32,427 bases of DNA, taken from IMG/VR virus record IMGVR_UViG_3300020404_002628, positions 1 to 32,427 of that record. One strand, given 5' to 3'. Origin of the DNA: a virus. Below, one piece after another: positions 31,225 through 32,427 of the stretch (position 1 is the stretch's first letter; every line of letters starts with the position of its first letter). The notes beneath the pieces are model-generated. The model had not been told where the DNA came from and searched no databases. It saw nothing but the letters and a program-made list of their open reading frames with translations. A program made the translations under genes and the position numbers.

Positions 31225-32427
31225 ATGTTTCGCATAAATCAAAAAATTCTGCCATTTCTGGAAAAACTTCAATATGATTTACTCCACGTCTTCTATTTTG
31301 TTCTTTAAAAAATTTGTGGAAGTCCTGACGTCCTTGTATAACTTTTTCTAATGGATATTCAGTTCTTTCCATATAATCTACAACACGTCTAAACTTTTCA
31401 TATTCTAATGTACTAAATGCATCTTTGCGTTCATCGTCAACATTTTCTTTTATAAACTGCAAATGATCACGCATATAACTTAAATATTCTTTGGGCAATA
31501 TATTCATATCGTATTGCAGTGGTTCTTTTAAGTGCGGTGTATCAAAACCTAACCGCTGCCATCTATGTGTTTCTACGTCATTATACTTGCCACGCCATTC
31601 TAATATTTTTTCTAGTAATGTTCTAAATGTAGTTACACTAAAAATATTAAATGTAATCATTAGCACCATTGGTGCATCACAGTTACGCATAAAATAATCT
31701 AAGTTACGTTCAAACACTTCAATATCTAATCCGTCACGAATATATTCTGCACGTTTACCCCAAGTATCAATACTTGTAAACATTTTAAAACGTCTTATTT
31801 TATTATTTGTTAATAAATGATTTACACGGTCGGTAAACTTTGCAAGTTGTTTTGGCTTACCTCCTAAGTTACTATTACAGTTAAGTTCTAGTTCTGGTTT
31901 TGGATCTGCATCAAGCATATCAAATAGTCTGTATGTGCTTTGCTGTATTGTAGGTTCACCACCAGTAATACGAAGAATATGTAATTCTTTACTAAGCTCT
32001 GGCCACCATTTCCAAAAAGCATCTAAATAAGGATTGTTTTCTTCTTGATATATTTTAAACCAATCAATATCACATCTATGATTTTGAACCATATCATATG
32101 GACCGTGCTGTTTTATTTCTTGATAAAATCTACTGCTGGCTTTTGGATGACAGTATCCGCAACGGAAGTTACACTCATTACCAAAACTAACTTCTAAGTA
32201 TTCTGGATTTACATCAAACTCTGCGCCACCTTCTTTTACTGCTTTTAGTCTATGTTTAAAGAAAATAGTTTGATTACGTTGCTTTCTGTCACTAACGTAA
32301 TCTTTACCCATTGCTTCAATCTTCCAGCAATAGTTACAACCAGCAGGTTGCTCGCCACGCATCATAGCGGCACGTTCTTTTTTCTTTTGTGCTGTGTTGT
32401 GTATAGCACTTGGATTTTCTAGTAAGG
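31217..32427 (-). CDS. Radical SAM protein, N-terminus outside the window
   Basis: The frame is open to the last base of the window, so the ATG at 32365 is probably internal and the start is missing. The visible part has AGCNYCWKIEAMG, the second cysteine pair of the N-terminal twitch-like domain, preceded by ERAAMMRGEQP as in the paralogues; the FCxxPW and CC elements would lie beyond the window. The core motif is ECNFRCGYC, with ITGGEPT for SAM. The ending VFPEMAEFFD closely resembles the ending VFPEMKDIFD of the protein at 22271-23683, marking both as one subfamily. It precedes and overlaps the acetyltransferase-like gene. Substrate unknown. Confidence 0.9.
   Translation of the reverse strand, partial: LLENPSAIHNTAQKKKERAAMMRGEQPAGCNYCWKIEAMGKDYVSDRKQRNQTIFFKHRLKAVKEGGAEFDVNPEYLEVSFGNECNFRCGYCHPKASSRFYQEIKQHGPYDMVQNHRCDIDWFKIYQEENNPYLDAFWKWWPELSKELHILRITGGEPTIQQSTYRLFDMLDADPKPELELNCNSNLGGKPKQLAKFTDRVNHLLTNNKIRRFKMFTSIDTWGKRAEYIRDGLDIEVFERNLDYFMRNCDAPMVLMITFNIFSVTTFRTLLEKILEWRGKYNDVETHRWQRLGFDTPHLKEPLQYDMNILPKEYLSYMRDHLQFIKENVDDERKDAFSTLEYEKFRRVVDYMERTEYPLEKVIQGRQDFHKFFKEQNRRRGVNHIEVFPEMAEFFDLCETYV

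Noticed and set aside
1-32427. A bacterial chromosomal biosynthetic gene cluster instead of phage
   Set aside because: Fibre repeats, extreme overlap, very short enzyme versions and late-type promoter motifs fit a phage better, although no capsid or terminase gene in the window proves it.
1-32427. tRNA genes, CRISPR arrays, transposable elements, attachment sites
   Set aside because: Looked for on both strands; no cloverleaf-like intergenic sequence, regular spacer array, transposase or flanking repeat was seen, and gaps are too short to hold them.

Overview
The window reads as part of a tailed-phage genome, most likely a marine T4-like myovirus of the cyanophage/pelagiphage type. This rests on strong AT richness, almost gap-free overlapping genes, repetitive tail-fibre proteins with motifs familiar from marine phages (for example LQIYHTG), NATAAATA late-promoter-like motifs, and many 2-oxoglutarate (2OG)/Fe(II) oxygenases. 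The host cannot be named from this sequence. No tRNA, rRNA, CRISPR array, transposase or integrase was seen, and no stretch over 300 bases lacks a gene.

Layout. (1) Bases 1-3780, + strand: the end of a tail-fibre protein whose start lies upstream of the window, then a subtilisin-like protease fused to a cupredoxin-like domain. (2) Bases 3777-29135, - strand: about 25 kb of tightly packed, often overlapping genes read towards position 3777. In transcription order these are a triplicated glycosyltransferase-like protein, a repeat-methyltransferase, a 74-residue protein, a kinase-fold protein, four radical SAM proteins, a PP-loop ATPase, a radical SAM protein, an SDR, a radical SAM protein, an unknown, a sulfotransferase-like protein, a nitroreductase, two radical SAM proteins, a 2OG oxygenase, a DHODH-like flavoprotein, an SDR, a 2OG oxygenase, a fatty-acid desaturase, a 2OG oxygenase, an acetyltransferase-like protein, six more 2OG-oxygenase-type proteins and an unknown. 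(3) Bases 29202-30644, + strand: a second tail-fibre protein with the same C-terminal signature as the first. (4) Bases 30622-32427, - strand: an acetyltransferase-like protein and a radical SAM protein cut by the window end.

The window therefore holds nine radical SAM proteins and nine double-stranded beta-helix oxygenase-type proteins, plus redox and group-transfer enzymes. This is far more chemistry than DNA replication or lysis needs and resembles a biosynthetic or post-translational modification cluster bracketed by tail-fibre genes. The substrate is unknown. One testable idea (inference) is that Asp/Asn-hydroxylase-like enzymes and twitch/SPASM-type radical SAM enzymes modify the Asp/Asn-rich fibre repeats; a surface glycan, lipid or small molecule is an alternative.

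Regulation. Two close matches to sigma-70 promoters (TTGACA, 17 bp, TATAAT or TATACT) sit directly before the start codons at 29135 and 14110 and predict nearly leaderless transcripts. Four NATAAATA motifs precede 29202, 24774, 17254 and 16132. Most other starts are coupled through 1-40 bp overlaps. Several genes appear to start with TTG.
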